Positions 1 through 7,357 of a stretch of DNA of 13,898 nt are shown here, in pieces. The notes under the pieces were generated by a model. It saw nothing but the letters and a program-made list of their open reading frames with translations. It ran no database searches and was not told the origin of the DNA. Source of the DNA: Prevotellamassilia sp. (GTDB lineage Bacteria; Bacteroidota; Bacteroidia; Bacteroidales; Bacteroidaceae); assembly GCA_018383375.1 (NCBI GenBank), contig JAHAWW010000045.1, positions 1 through 13,898 on the forward strand, read 5' to 3'. The first letter of the stretch is position 1; every line of letters begins with the position of its first letter. The translations under genes and the position numbers were made by a program.

Positions 1-20
1 AAGCGCCATTTTTGAACAAA

Positions 21-61
21 TGAGCGACTGACAGACGACTTACAAGCGTTCCAGTCGCTCA
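21..61 (-). terminator. Stem-loop spanning the sugar-kinase stop codon (candidate terminator)
   Basis: Perfect 10-bp inverted repeat: TGAGCGACTG at 21-30 and CAGTCGCTCA at 52-61, with a 21-nt loop. The loop holds the stop codon (40-42) of the kinase gene, so the right arm encodes its last residues. On the minus strand the hairpin is followed by a weak T-rich stretch (TTTGTT). It could be a poor intrinsic terminator or a 3'-end stabilising hairpin. The pairing is seen directly; the role is inferred. Confidence 0.45.
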
Positions 62-945
62 AAGGGCGCAGCGAGGATGTCGCCGAGACGGGTCTGGGTT
101 TGGCTTGCGGCTTGGGCCAACTGGGCCGAAAAATGGGTAGCAATGCTGCCGACGAAGCCCACGGGCAGGTCGGGACGGCCATAGAGCGAGGCTTGATGAA
201 GGAAAAAGCGTTTCATTTCGTCTACGACCAAGGCCTCCACCTCTGGACGGTCAATGTGGGCCGACAAAAACGGGCAGAGCGAGGCCAAAAAGCGGTTGGG
301 CGGAACAACGGGGCCTGCGCCATAAGCCTGTGCCGGACGATAGACGCGCTCGATGATGGTGTCGACGGTGAGTGACGTTTCGTTGAAAAATGTTTGGCAA
401 AGCTGCTCCGGCCAGATGCCTCGACACACATTCACCACCAAGCGGCGGCCGAGGCTGGCCCCACTGCCTTCATCGCCAAGTATGAAACCCATTGGCGGAA
501 CACTGTTCACCACACGGCCGCCTTCAATCTGTGCACTGTTACTCCCCGTGCCGAGAATGCAGGCAATGCCTTGGCCTTCGCCAAAAAGTGCACGGGCGGC
601 ACAGACAATGTCGCTCTCGACCTTGATGTCGGCCTCGGGCCAAACGGCAGCGAGCAACCGACTTGTGCGCGCTATCTGGCAGCCACGCTGACCGGCACCG
701 TAGAAACGGATGGCCATCCCGGCTGACGAGATTTTGTCTGCATGGTTCGTAAAACCGTCAAAAGCATTCAGACGAGGCACCACTTCGCCCGTAAGTATCG
801 TCAGAATGTCTTCGTCGGAAAGCATGAAGGGGTTGATGCCGGGAGTGCGGAAAGCGAGCAAGGGAGTTGACGCATCGAGAGTAGAGACCAAGGCCCAGTC
901 GGTCTTGGTGCTAACACTGTCGGCAATGAGATGGAAAGTGGGCAT
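40..945 (-). CDS. BadF/BadG/BcrA/BcrD-family kinase, GlcNAc/MurNAc kinase-like
   Basis: 301-aa cytoplasmic protein of the ASKHA (actin/hexokinase) fold, resembling the Bacteroidota 'BadF ATPase' proteins related to N-acetylglucosamine kinase and to MurK, which phosphorylates MurNAc/GlcNAc. Expected role is ATP-dependent phosphorylation of an amino sugar in cell-wall salvage; the substrate cannot be read from sequence. Visible motifs: N-terminal phosphate-1 loop ADSVSTKTDW (residues 8-17), candidate catalytic Asp112, phosphate-2 LGTGSNS (131-137) and the adenosine motif GDEGSGASLG (157-166), followed by the usual C-terminal GSIA segment (266-269). Length is normal. The ATG at 943-945 puts the phosphate loop at the usual distance from the N-terminus. 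Only 18 bp separate it from the folate cyclo-ligase upstream, so the two are probably co-transcribed. Oddity: the second Gly of the phosphate-1 loop (DxGxT) is Val11. Confidence 0.85.
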   Translation of the reverse strand: MPTFHLIADSVSTKTDWALVSTLDASTPLLAFRTPGINPFMLSDEDILTILTGEVVPRLNAFDGFTNHADKISSAGMAIRFYGAGQRGCQIARTSRLLAAVWPEADIKVESDIVCAARALFGEGQGIACILGTGSNSAQIEGGRVVNSVPPMGFILGDEGSGASLGRRLVVNVCRGIWPEQLCQTFFNETSLTVDTIIERVYRPAQAYGAGPVVPPNRFLASLCPFLSAHIDRPEVEALVVDEMKRFFLHQASLYGRPDLPVGFVGSIATHFSAQLAQAASQTQTRLGDILAAPFERLERL

Positions 946-963
946 AAGGAATAATGAGTGATG

Positions 964-1506
964 TTAGTCGGTCACGACGTCGTCCATAAGGATGTCGTGA
1001 GGCTCGGTGGGGAGAGTGGGGAAGAGTTGGTAGCGAAAGGCACATCCCACCTTTTTCACTCCTGTGAAATCGGGATGGCTGAGCAGCCGGTCGTAGTATC
1101 CGCGGCCTCGGCCCAGTCTTTGGCCGTGGGGCGAGAAGGCCACACCCGGCACGAGTGCGCAGTCGATGGCCGCAAAGTCGGTGAAAAGCTGACCGGTGGG
1201 TTCGGTGATGCCAAATGCGCCGACAACAGACTCTTGTGGCGTGGTGTAGACGCGCAACCAAAGGTCGTCGCCCACCACCGACGGCAGCAAAACACGACGC
1301 CCCTGTGCGATGAAATGGCGAATAAGCTCAAGGGTGTCGGGCTCATCGGGCAAGGCGGCATAGAGCAATACGGTCTGAGCCGAGGCCAAATCATGGTGGC
1401 TCAGCAGATTGGCCGCAATGCGACATGAAGCCACGGCGCGCGCTTCGGGCGTCATGGCTTGCTTGGCAGCTTTCACAACACGGCGAATGTCCGCTTTCGT
1501 GGCCAT
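964..1506 (-). CDS. 5-formyltetrahydrofolate cyclo-ligase (methenyl-THF synthetase)
   Basis: 180-aa protein of the 5-FTHF cyclo-ligase family (EC 6.3.3.2, YgfA/FAU1-like). It converts 5-formyl-THF to 5,10-methenyl-THF using ATP, returning the storage folate to the one-carbon pool in the cytoplasm. The family signature PGVAFSPHGQRLGRGRGYYD lies at residues 120-139, and the basic N-terminus (KADIRR, residues 4-9) fits the nucleotide-binding start of the family. I chose the ATG at 1504-1506 because MATKADIRR matches the usual N-terminus; an in-frame ATG at 1572 would add 22 residues of unlike sequence. This start lies 34 nt inside the 3' end of the S41 protease gene, so translational coupling is plausible. 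The sugar kinase follows after 18 bp. Confidence 0.9.
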   Translation of the reverse strand: MATKADIRRVVKAAKQAMTPEARAVASCRIAANLLSHHDLASAQTVLLYAALPDEPDTLELIRHFIAQGRRVLLPSVVGDDLWLRVYTTPQESVVGAFGITEPTGQLFTDFAAIDCALVPGVAFSPHGQRLGRGRGYYDRLLSHPDFTGVKKVGCAFRYQLFPTLPTEPHDILMDDVVTD

Positions 1507-3230
1507 AGAGCTAAAGTCTTGTTGAAGGGCAAAGAGGGTACAGCGCCGGCCACAAACATAGGGCGTGTCCACTTAAAGGCACATGCGGTCTTTTGTCCGG
1601 CGCTTGCGGGCGTGAGTTTGGGGAAGGCCTCACCACTTCTGAGAATGCGGAGTGCCTCGATGATGGCTTGGTCGCTCACACTGAGCCACTCTGATGCCGA
1701 ACGCGTTGAGATGATTTCGTCGATGACATTGGCACAGAGCGTTTTGAAGATGAGGTCGTGCGACTCACGTATCATATTGTTGCGCCGCTTGATGCCAGCT
1801 TTGGAGGCAAAGACGGCAAGTTGCTCCACAATATTCTCTTTTTTCAAGAAACGTTCCACCTCGGCCGCTGTCATTTGGGCCGAAAGTTTGCCGCGGTAAC
1901 GGTCGGTGATTTCATAGGCAAACTCGCTAAGCACACCGCTGAGGTAGACGTCGCGATACCACGACGTGATGCCGAGCGTGTCGCGAGGAATGAACACATC
2001 CGGGATAATGCCGCCACCGCCATAGACCACACGGCCTATGCGGGTGTGGTATTTTTCGCCGGAAGTTTTGATGCTGTCTCGACTGAAATACTCGCCATGC
2101 TCGGCACGGGTGAGGAGGTCCATTTCATACTCTTCCTCGTCGCCGGGTGTATAGGGTTTCTGCACACAACGCCCAGAGGGGGTGTAATAGCGCGCTTTGG
2201 TGAGACGAAGCATAGAACCATCGCTAAATTCAATGGGCACCTGCACCAATCCCTTGCCGAAAGTGCGTCGGCCGACGATGGTACCGCGGTCGTTGTCTTG
2301 GATGGCGCCTGCGAGAATTTCGCTGGCCGAAGCCGAAGACTCGTCCACAAGCAAGACAAGCGGCATGGTCTGATAGGTGCCGCGACCATCGGAACTGTAT
2401 TCTTCACGCGGCGACTTGCGACCTTTGGTGTAGACGATGAGACGGCCTTTGGGCAAAAACTCATTGGCAATCTGAATGGCCGGAGCCATATAGCCGCCAA
2501 GATTGCCCCGCAGGTCGATGACGAGGCGTTGCAGCCCCTGCTGACTCAGTTCGGCCAAAGCAGCCAGCCACTCAGCATAGGTAGTTTCGCCAAAACTTCG
2601 TATGCGGATGTAGCCGGTCTCTGCATCAAGCATATAGCTCAAATCAATGCTCTGCACGGGTACGTCGCCTCGCGTGATTTTGAAATTGAGCGGTTTGGCC
2701 TCTCCGCTTCTCACGACAGTGATAGACACGTTGGTACCTGTGGCTCCTTTGAGGCGGCGTCGCGTTTCGTCGTTGGTGGCCACCTTGCCGGTGTACGATT
2801 TGCCGTCTATGGCCACAATGCGGTCGCCGGCACGCACCCCGACATGCTCAGACGGGCCGCCGGCAATGACTTTGACCACTCTGACCGTGTCTTTATAAAT
2901 CATAAACTGTATGCCTACACCCGAAAAACTGCCCTGGAGGTCTTCCATCGAAGACTTGGCCTCTGAGGCAGGAATATAGACCGAGTGAGGGTCGAGTTTG
3001 GCCAAAATGGCGGGCATGGCCGACTCCACAAGGTCGTCAATTTTCACGTCGTCAACATATTGGTCGTCGATGATGTGAAACAGGCTGTTGATTTTTTCAG
3101 TGGAATTGTTGATGATATTGAGCCTCAGGCCGGAAAAGTGGCTGGCATAAAAACTGCCGATGAGTATGCCCACAACGACACCAATGGCCACGAGTATCGG
3201 CGTATACCTATAGGTGGTTTCTTTTTTCAT
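1473..3230 (-). CDS. CtpA-like C-terminal processing peptidase (S41 family)
   Basis: 585-aa envelope serine protease of the tail-specific/CtpA family. Order of parts: short cytoplasmic N-terminus, one hydrophobic anchor (about residues 10-29), a PDZ domain (about 100-190; GVGIQF at 104-109, AGDRIVAIDGK at 134-144), then the S41 catalytic domain. The SASASE motif gives nucleophile Ser301 and the TFGKG motif gives general base Lys326, 25 residues apart as in the family. It should cleave C-termini of periplasmic or envelope proteins. The ATG at 3228-3230 (MKKETTYRY) was chosen because it puts the anchor right after a short positive N-terminus; the in-frame ATG at 3353 would add 41 residues encoded by repeat-like intergenic DNA. 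Residues from about 541 to 585 look like a non-family tail that overlaps the next gene. The upstream gap is full of repeats and has no recognisable promoter. Confidence 0.92.
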   Translation of the reverse strand: MKKETTYRYTPILVAIGVVVGILIGSFYASHFSGLRLNIINNSTEKINSLFHIIDDQYVDDVKIDDLVESAMPAILAKLDPHSVYIPASEAKSSMEDLQGSFSGVGIQFMIYKDTVRVVKVIAGGPSEHVGVRAGDRIVAIDGKSYTGKVATNDETRRRLKGATGTNVSITVVRSGEAKPLNFKITRGDVPVQSIDLSYMLDAETGYIRIRSFGETTYAEWLAALAELSQQGLQRLVIDLRGNLGGYMAPAIQIANEFLPKGRLIVYTKGRKSPREEYSSDGRGTYQTMPLVLLVDESSASASEILAGAIQDNDRGTIVGRRTFGKGLVQVPIEFSDGSMLRLTKARYYTPSGRCVQKPYTPGDEEEYEMDLLTRAEHGEYFSRDSIKTSGEKYHTRIGRVVYGGGGIIPDVFIPRDTLGITSWYRDVYLSGVLSEFAYEITDRYRGKLSAQMTAAEVERFLKKENIVEQLAVFASKAGIKRRNNMIRESHDLIFKTLCANVIDEIISTRSASEWLSVSDQAIIEALRILRSGEAFPKLTPASAGQKTACAFKWTRPMFVAGAVPSLPFNKTLALWPRKRTFAVL

Positions 3231-3446
3231 AAGTTGCGTTGAGATAAAAGTTGAAGAGGGAAGAGAGATAACGAGAGTAAAGATGGTAAAGAGAGGTCGA
3301 GCCGCTAAGTGTGCCGGGCTTACAGGCCTGAACTTCGAGTCAATTCTTTGCACCAGGCCTTACGACCCGGGCTATTATGTTACGCCCTTACAGGGCTTGG
3401 CTTGGCCGCTCCACTCTTTGTCTTTTAGACTTTTAGCCTCTTAGTC
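3231..3446. repeat. 216-bp repeat-filled intergenic region between dCMP deaminase and ctpA
   Basis: No gene here. It contains three kinds of degenerate repeat. (1) 3241-3297 is a purine-rich tract on + (AGAG/GTAAAG words), pyrimidine-rich on the coding strand. (2) About 3313-3400 holds three successive palindromic units with a common CTTAC loop: GGGC/GCCT with loop TTACAG (3317-3330); CCAGG...CCCGG around TTACGA (3353-3370, one mismatch); and GCCCT/AGGGC with loop TAC (3384-3396). (3) 3414-3445 is an octamer array directly after the dCMP deaminase stop. The block resembles intergenic palindromic repeats I associate with Bacteroidota; family membership is recognition, not proof. I found no TAnnTTTG promoter in it. 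Confidence 0.65.
3414..3445 (-). repeat. Degenerate 8-bp tandem repeat, four units
   Basis: Read on the minus strand the units are ACTAAGAG, GCTAAAAG, TCTAAAAG and ACAAAGAG (3445 down to 3414), with consensus NCTAAAAG. The array abuts the stop codon of the dCMP deaminase gene (3447-3449). The periodicity is seen directly; the function is unknown. Confidence 0.7.
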
Positions 3447-3884
3447 TTATTGGCGTTGACTCTCTTCGAGAGGAATGTGCACGACCTCGATACCGGCCCG
3501 TTTGAGGAGATCGAGACCTTCGGTGAGGCGGTATTTTCTCGAAAATATCACTCGGCGAATGCCTGCCTGAATGATGAGTTTGCTACACTCAATGCAAGGA
3601 GAGTCGGTGACGTAGAGGGTGGCACCGTCTGAGTTGTTGCCCGACCGAGCTATTTTGGTAATGGCGTTGGCCTCGGCATGGAGCACGTAGGGCTTGGTCA
3701 CACCCTGTTCGTCTTCACAAACATTCTCAAAGCCTGAGGGCGTGCCGTTGTAGCCATCGCTGATAATCATTTTGTCCTTGACAATGAGCGCGCCAACCTG
3801 TCGGCGCACGCAATAAGAGTTTTCGGCCCAAATTGACGCCATACGCAAATAGCGCTTGTCAAGTTCATCTTGCTTGTCTTTCAT
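3447..3884 (-). CDS. dCMP deaminase (zinc-dependent cytidine/deoxycytidylate deaminase family)
   Basis: 145-aa protein of the dCMP/CMP deaminase family, expected to convert dCMP to dUMP and so supply thymidylate synthesis in the cytoplasm. Catalytic and zinc motifs are complete: HAEAN gives His69 (Zn ligand) and Glu71 (proton shuttle), and SPCIEC gives Cys97 and Cys100. The conserved GALIVKDKMIISDGYNGTPSGFE block (residues 31-53) is typical of deoxycytidylate deaminases as opposed to tRNA or riboflavin deaminases. I prefer the ATG at 3882-3884 (MKDKQDELDKRY) because family members usually start just before DKRYLRMA; the ATG at 3905 would add seven residues (MTFKQLY) and leave only 6 bp to the upstream peptidase. 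It is close behind the M3 peptidase gene and probably co-transcribed. Confidence 0.93.
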   Translation of the reverse strand: MKDKQDELDKRYLRMASIWAENSYCVRRQVGALIVKDKMIISDGYNGTPSGFENVCEDEQGVTKPYVLHAEANAITKIARSGNNSDGATLYVTDSPCIECSKLIIQAGIRRVIFSRKYRLTEGLDLLKRAGIEVVHIPLEESQRQ

Positions 3885-3911
3885 ATATAATTGTTTGAAT
3901 GTCAATTGGAT

Positions 3912-5942
3912 TTATGACCTTGAAAGGCCGTCGCGTGCCATCAAAGCGTCAATAGAAGCGTCGCGACCACGGAAACGGCGGAACAACAAGGCGGGATCTT
4001 CGGTGCCGCCGCGTGAGAGTATCTGACTGCGGAAGGACTCGGCCGTCCGGCGGTTGAAGATACCGGTTTCCTTGAAGAGGCTGAAGGCGTCGGCATCGAG
4101 CACTTCGGCCCATTTATAGCTGTAATAGCCGGCCGAGTAGCCGCCGCTCATGATGTGGCTGAACTGCACAGTCATACAGGCATCGGACGTTTCGGGCAAG
4201 AGCTGGGCGGCCTCACGGGCCTTGCGCTCGAAAGCGCGCACGTCGCCGTGGAAAGGAGCGGTGAGGGTGTGCCAAGCCATATCTATCAAGCCAAAAGACA
4301 CTTGACGTATGCAACCGTAAGCCACATTGAAATTGCGACTTTGACGTATGCGCTCAATTAGACTGTCGGGCAAAGGTTCACCGGTCTGATAGTGACGAGC
4401 AAACGTGTGGAGGAAGTCTTTCTCGGTGATGTAGTTTTCCATAAACTGGGAAGGCAGTTCGACGAAGTCCCAAAGCACATTCGTACCGCTCAGACTGGCA
4501 AAACGGGTCTCGGCAAAGATGCCGTGGAGAGCGTGTCCAAATTCATGGAGGAAGGTTTCGACCTCAGAGAGCGTGAGCAAAGCGGGCTTGTCGGCCGTAG
4601 GGCGGGTGAAATTCATCACCACTGCCACGTGGGGACGCTCCGTACCGTTCTCTTCCTCGCGATAATTGGTCATCCACGCGCCGCTTTGCTTGCCTGCCCG
4701 CGGATGGAAGTCGGCATAGAGCACGGCAAGGAAACGACCGTCGCTGTCGTAGACCTCATAGGCCACAACGTCGGGATGATAAACGGGAATATCGGCATTG
4801 CGCTTGAAAGTGATGCCATAGAGCGTCGTGGCCAAACCAAAGACGCCTTTTATCACCGCACTGAGTTCGAGATAGGGACGGAGCATTTCGGCATCGATGT
4901 CGAAACGGGCTTGCTTGAGGCGGCGCGAATAGAAAGCAAAATCCCAAGGCATCAAATCAAAATCTGCGCCCTGTTCGCTCTTGGCCAGTTGGCTCACGGC
5001 CTCTACTTCTTTCTCGGCCTGAGGTTTGTAGGCGTTGAGCAATTCGCCAAGGAGTTTGTCGACAGCAGCTTTGTCGTGAGCCATACGGCGCTCCAACACA
5101 TAGTCGGCATAGGCGTTGTAACCTAAAAGACGTGCCATCTCAAGGCGTAGGTTGACCATCTCCTCAACTATGGCCGCGTTGTCGTGTTCACTTCCCGCTA
5201 TACACCGGTTGCTATAGGCTTCATACATCTGCCTGCGCAGGTCGCGATTTTCGGCATAAGACATAAAGGGCACGTAACTGGGCGCATGGAGGGTGAAAGA
5301 CCAACCCTCTTTTCCGGACTCTTCGGCCGTCTGCTTGGCTGCGGCGAGCGATGTCTCGGGCAAACCGGCCAAACGGCTCTCGTCGGTGACGTGGAGCACA
5401 TAGGCATTGGTGGCAGCGAGCAAGTTTTGCTGAAACTGAAGTGAGAGGGCAGAGAGTTTGGCTGTAATGGTTCTCAAGCGTTCCTTGCCTTCTGCATCAA
5501 GCGTGGCACCTGAGCGTTTGAAATTCTCATACATACGTTCCAACAACATCCGTTCCTCGCCTTGGCGTTGCTCACGCTGTTCATAGACGGCCTTGATGCG
5601 ATTGAAGAGTGCCTCATTGAGCATAACGTCTGAGCGATGGGCCGAAAGCAGCGGGTCGGCCTCTTGGGCCACAGCGTCAAGACGGTCGTTTGTTTCGGCA
5701 CTCAACTGGTTGTACATATAAGTGGTGGCACGGTCGAGCAGCTCGCCGGCTTTTTCAAAAGGCACAATGGTATTGTCGAAAGTAGGCGGCTCCGGATTAG
5801 CAGTAATTCGGGCAATCTCTTCGTCTTCTTCGGCAATGCCCAACTTGATGGCAGGCAAGATGTCGTCTATGGAAATGAGATGGAACGGGTAGGTGCCGTG
5901 TGGTGTATTATAAGGTGGACGTAGCGGCGTATGTGCTGACAT
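3912..5942 (-). CDS. Peptidase M3 (peptidyl-dipeptidase Dcp / oligopeptidase A type)
   Basis: 676-aa zinc metallopeptidase, about the usual length for Dcp/OpdA. It should hydrolyse short peptides, Dcp members by releasing C-terminal dipeptides. The active-site helix is HEFGH at 466-470 (His466 and His470 zinc ligands, Glu467 catalytic), and the third ligand Glu495 sits in WDFVELPSQ (491-499), exactly 25 residues after the second His as in E. coli OpdA. The Tyr-rich substrate loop GYSAGYYSYKWAEVLDADAF (601-620) is intact. There is no signal peptide, so a cytoplasmic role in peptide turnover is expected. The ATG at 5942 is supported by the family-like YNTPHGTYPF near the N-terminus. It lies 77 bp from the TPR gene upstream and close to dCMP deaminase downstream. 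Dcp and OpdA activity cannot be separated by eye. Confidence 0.93.
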   Translation of the reverse strand: MSAHTPLRPPYNTPHGTYPFHLISIDDILPAIKLGIAEEDEEIARITANPEPPTFDNTIVPFEKAGELLDRATTYMYNQLSAETNDRLDAVAQEADPLLSAHRSDVMLNEALFNRIKAVYEQREQRQGEERMLLERMYENFKRSGATLDAEGKERLRTITAKLSALSLQFQQNLLAATNAYVLHVTDESRLAGLPETSLAAAKQTAEESGKEGWSFTLHAPSYVPFMSYAENRDLRRQMYEAYSNRCIAGSEHDNAAIVEEMVNLRLEMARLLGYNAYADYVLERRMAHDKAAVDKLLGELLNAYKPQAEKEVEAVSQLAKSEQGADFDLMPWDFAFYSRRLKQARFDIDAEMLRPYLELSAVIKGVFGLATTLYGITFKRNADIPVYHPDVVAYEVYDSDGRFLAVLYADFHPRAGKQSGAWMTNYREEENGTERPHVAVVMNFTRPTADKPALLTLSEVETFLHEFGHALHGIFAETRFASLSGTNVLWDFVELPSQFMENYITEKDFLHTFARHYQTGEPLPDSLIERIRQSRNFNVAYGCIRQVSFGLIDMAWHTLTAPFHGDVRAFERKAREAAQLLPETSDACMTVQFSHIMSGGYSAGYYSYKWAEVLDADAFSLFKETGIFNRRTAESFRSQILSRGGTEDPALLFRRFRGRDASIDALMARDGLSRS

Positions 5943-6019
5943 TATGGGATAGACTGGTTAATTAGGGGAAATATAGAAAGCTCTGTGACCAAGCGATGGC
6001 TATAGGCCGGGGCTATGGG

Positions 6020-7237
6020 TCAGTCGGCCAATGTCTTGATGATTTGCTCCATTTCTTCAAATCGGCTGCCCAGATTGAGTGAGAAATAGACTTGATAGAG
6101 TATGGGAGCCCATTTGGCTTTTTCATCCGGCTTTTTCATCCGGTATTCTTCCATATAAGGCTGTGCGAGCGTGTAGAGTTGTTTTTGTTGGGCCACGGCG
6201 GCCTGATAGGCCTTTGAATTGATATTGGCCGGCAAGACGATGGCCTTGGCCATAGAGTAGTAGGCCAATCCGACATAATACCACGCGTCGATGTGAGTGG
6301 AGTCGGCAGCTATACAGCTCTCGGCGGCAATGATGGCTTCGTCATAACGTTTGAGATTGATGAGCGCCAAACTCTTGGCTTCGAGTGCCCAAGCATCGGC
6401 AGCGTCGGTGGCAAGCCTTCCGTTGGCCAGTGCCAGTTGGCTGTCGTATTGACCTGAGCGGGCATAAAAATCGGCCAAATGGGTGAAGAAGAAGGGATGT
6501 GAGGGATAGTCTTTGTGGCCAAGCAACAAGAGCGTGCGATAGTCTGCTGTGTCGCCGAGAGCTTCGGCAGCAAGCGAGAGCATTTCGAGCGACGTGCGTC
6601 GTGCCGTGAGCGTGTCGGCCAAGGCCAAAGCTCTGTAACGGTTGGTCTCGGCCCAGTTTTTGCTATGGTAGGCGGCCCAGAGATAAAGTTGGGCGGCAAC
6701 GGTGTAACCGGCTTTGGTCGTCACTTGTTTGTTTTCGCCCCAAATGGGTTGCTGCGGCAGGTCGAGCGCCATCTTCAAGAGGTTCATGGCAGAGGCGTAG
6801 TCTTTTCTGGCATAAAACCATCGGCCGCCGGCGTGAATGTTGGAATAATAGTCGTGTAGGATGCGGGCGTTGGTTTTACGGTATTTGGGTTTGTCTCCGT
6901 CTTGAATGAGTTTTTGTTCGGCCGAGTCACATTTAAGGATATAGTCGCAAGCCATCAAAGCCGTTTTGAAGAGTGCGGCGGTGTCGTAGGCTTGTTTAAG
7001 ATAGAGTTTTTCGTTCTCTGTGTCGTTCTTGATGATTTGTGCCTGCTTGGCATAGTCATAGAGTCTGGCCCATTCGGTTGTGTTGGTGTCTTTCTCCATC
7101 TGCTGCACGAGTTTCATCGCCTCGTCGGCTTTTTTGTCTTTGAGGTAGGTGCGTATCTGCTTCAAAGTCTTTTGTGCCGTGAGGGGTGACAACGTCAGTG
7201 TGAGGAGCCCTAAGAGCAGGCCGATTTTTTTTAGCAT
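6020..7237 (-). CDS. Secreted TPR-repeat protein (paralogue 1)
   Basis: 405-aa protein of unknown specific function. It has a clear type I signal peptide (MLKKIGLLLGLLTLTLSPLTA, likely cleaved before Gln22) and no lipobox Cys, so it is predicted to be periplasmic. The rest is helical with TPR-like pairs; the clearest are around residues 140-160, 245-275 and 280-320 (DAWALEAKSLALINLKRYDEA, then IDAWYYVGLAYYSMAK). The C-terminus (about 360-403, MEEYRMKKPDEKAKWAPIL...EQIIKTL) aligns with that of the next upstream gene, so the two look like tandem paralogues. The ATG at 7235-7237 was preferred because it opens the signal peptide; an in-frame ATG at 7270 would put 11 polar residues ahead of it. 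A 120-bp gap with an inverted repeat separates it from its paralogue. Confidence 0.8.
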   Translation of the reverse strand: MLKKIGLLLGLLTLTLSPLTAQKTLKQIRTYLKDKKADEAMKLVQQMEKDTNTTEWARLYDYAKQAQIIKNDTENEKLYLKQAYDTAALFKTALMACDYILKCDSAEQKLIQDGDKPKYRKTNARILHDYYSNIHAGGRWFYARKDYASAMNLLKMALDLPQQPIWGENKQVTTKAGYTVAAQLYLWAAYHSKNWAETNRYRALALADTLTARRTSLEMLSLAAEALGDTADYRTLLLLGHKDYPSHPFFFTHLADFYARSGQYDSQLALANGRLATDAADAWALEAKSLALINLKRYDEAIIAAESCIAADSTHIDAWYYVGLAYYSMAKAIVLPANINSKAYQAAVAQQKQLYTLAQPYMEEYRMKKPDEKAKWAPILYQVYFSLNLGSRFEEMEQIIKTLAD

Positions 7238-7274
7238 CTTGTCTGTTTGTGTGTGTTGGGGATTTAACAAGTCT

Positions 7275-7333
7275 ACAAGTCAACGAGTCACGCCGTGCTT
7301 GTTGGTTAGCCCGTTGTTGACCCGTTGACTTGT
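7275..7333. repeat. Imperfect 16-bp inverted repeat between the two TPR genes
   Basis: The arms are ACAAGTCAACGAGTCA (7275-7290) and TGACCCGTTGACTTGT (7318-7333), complementary at 15 of 16 positions with a 27-nt loop. The arms are made of short CAAC(A/G)(A/G)GT-like words, and CTTGTTGG recurs directly at 7299-7306 and 7329-7336. There is no T-tract after the hairpin on the minus strand, so it is not a standard terminator. It may be an mRNA hairpin that adjusts expression between the two cistrons; that role is inferred. Confidence 0.7.
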
Positions 7334-7357
7334 TGGCTTATATTGACTTTTTCAGTC

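Noticed and set aside
1..9. ATG GCG CTT on the minus strand at the left edge, possible start of the next gene
   Set aside because: Only three codons are visible, so it cannot be supported.
1758..2966. 402-codon open frame on the + strand
   Set aside because: It is antisense to the complete ctpA gene, shows no recognisable domain, and reflects the high GC content and codon use of the real gene.
3214..3444. 76-codon + strand open frame over the repeat block
   Set aside because: It overlaps the palindromic and octamer repeats and looks like a spurious translation of repeat DNA.
5943..6019. Promoter for the M3 peptidase (TATATTTC as a -7 box)
   Set aside because: The last base of the box mismatches and no TTTG lies at a suitable distance. 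The gene may be served by read-through.
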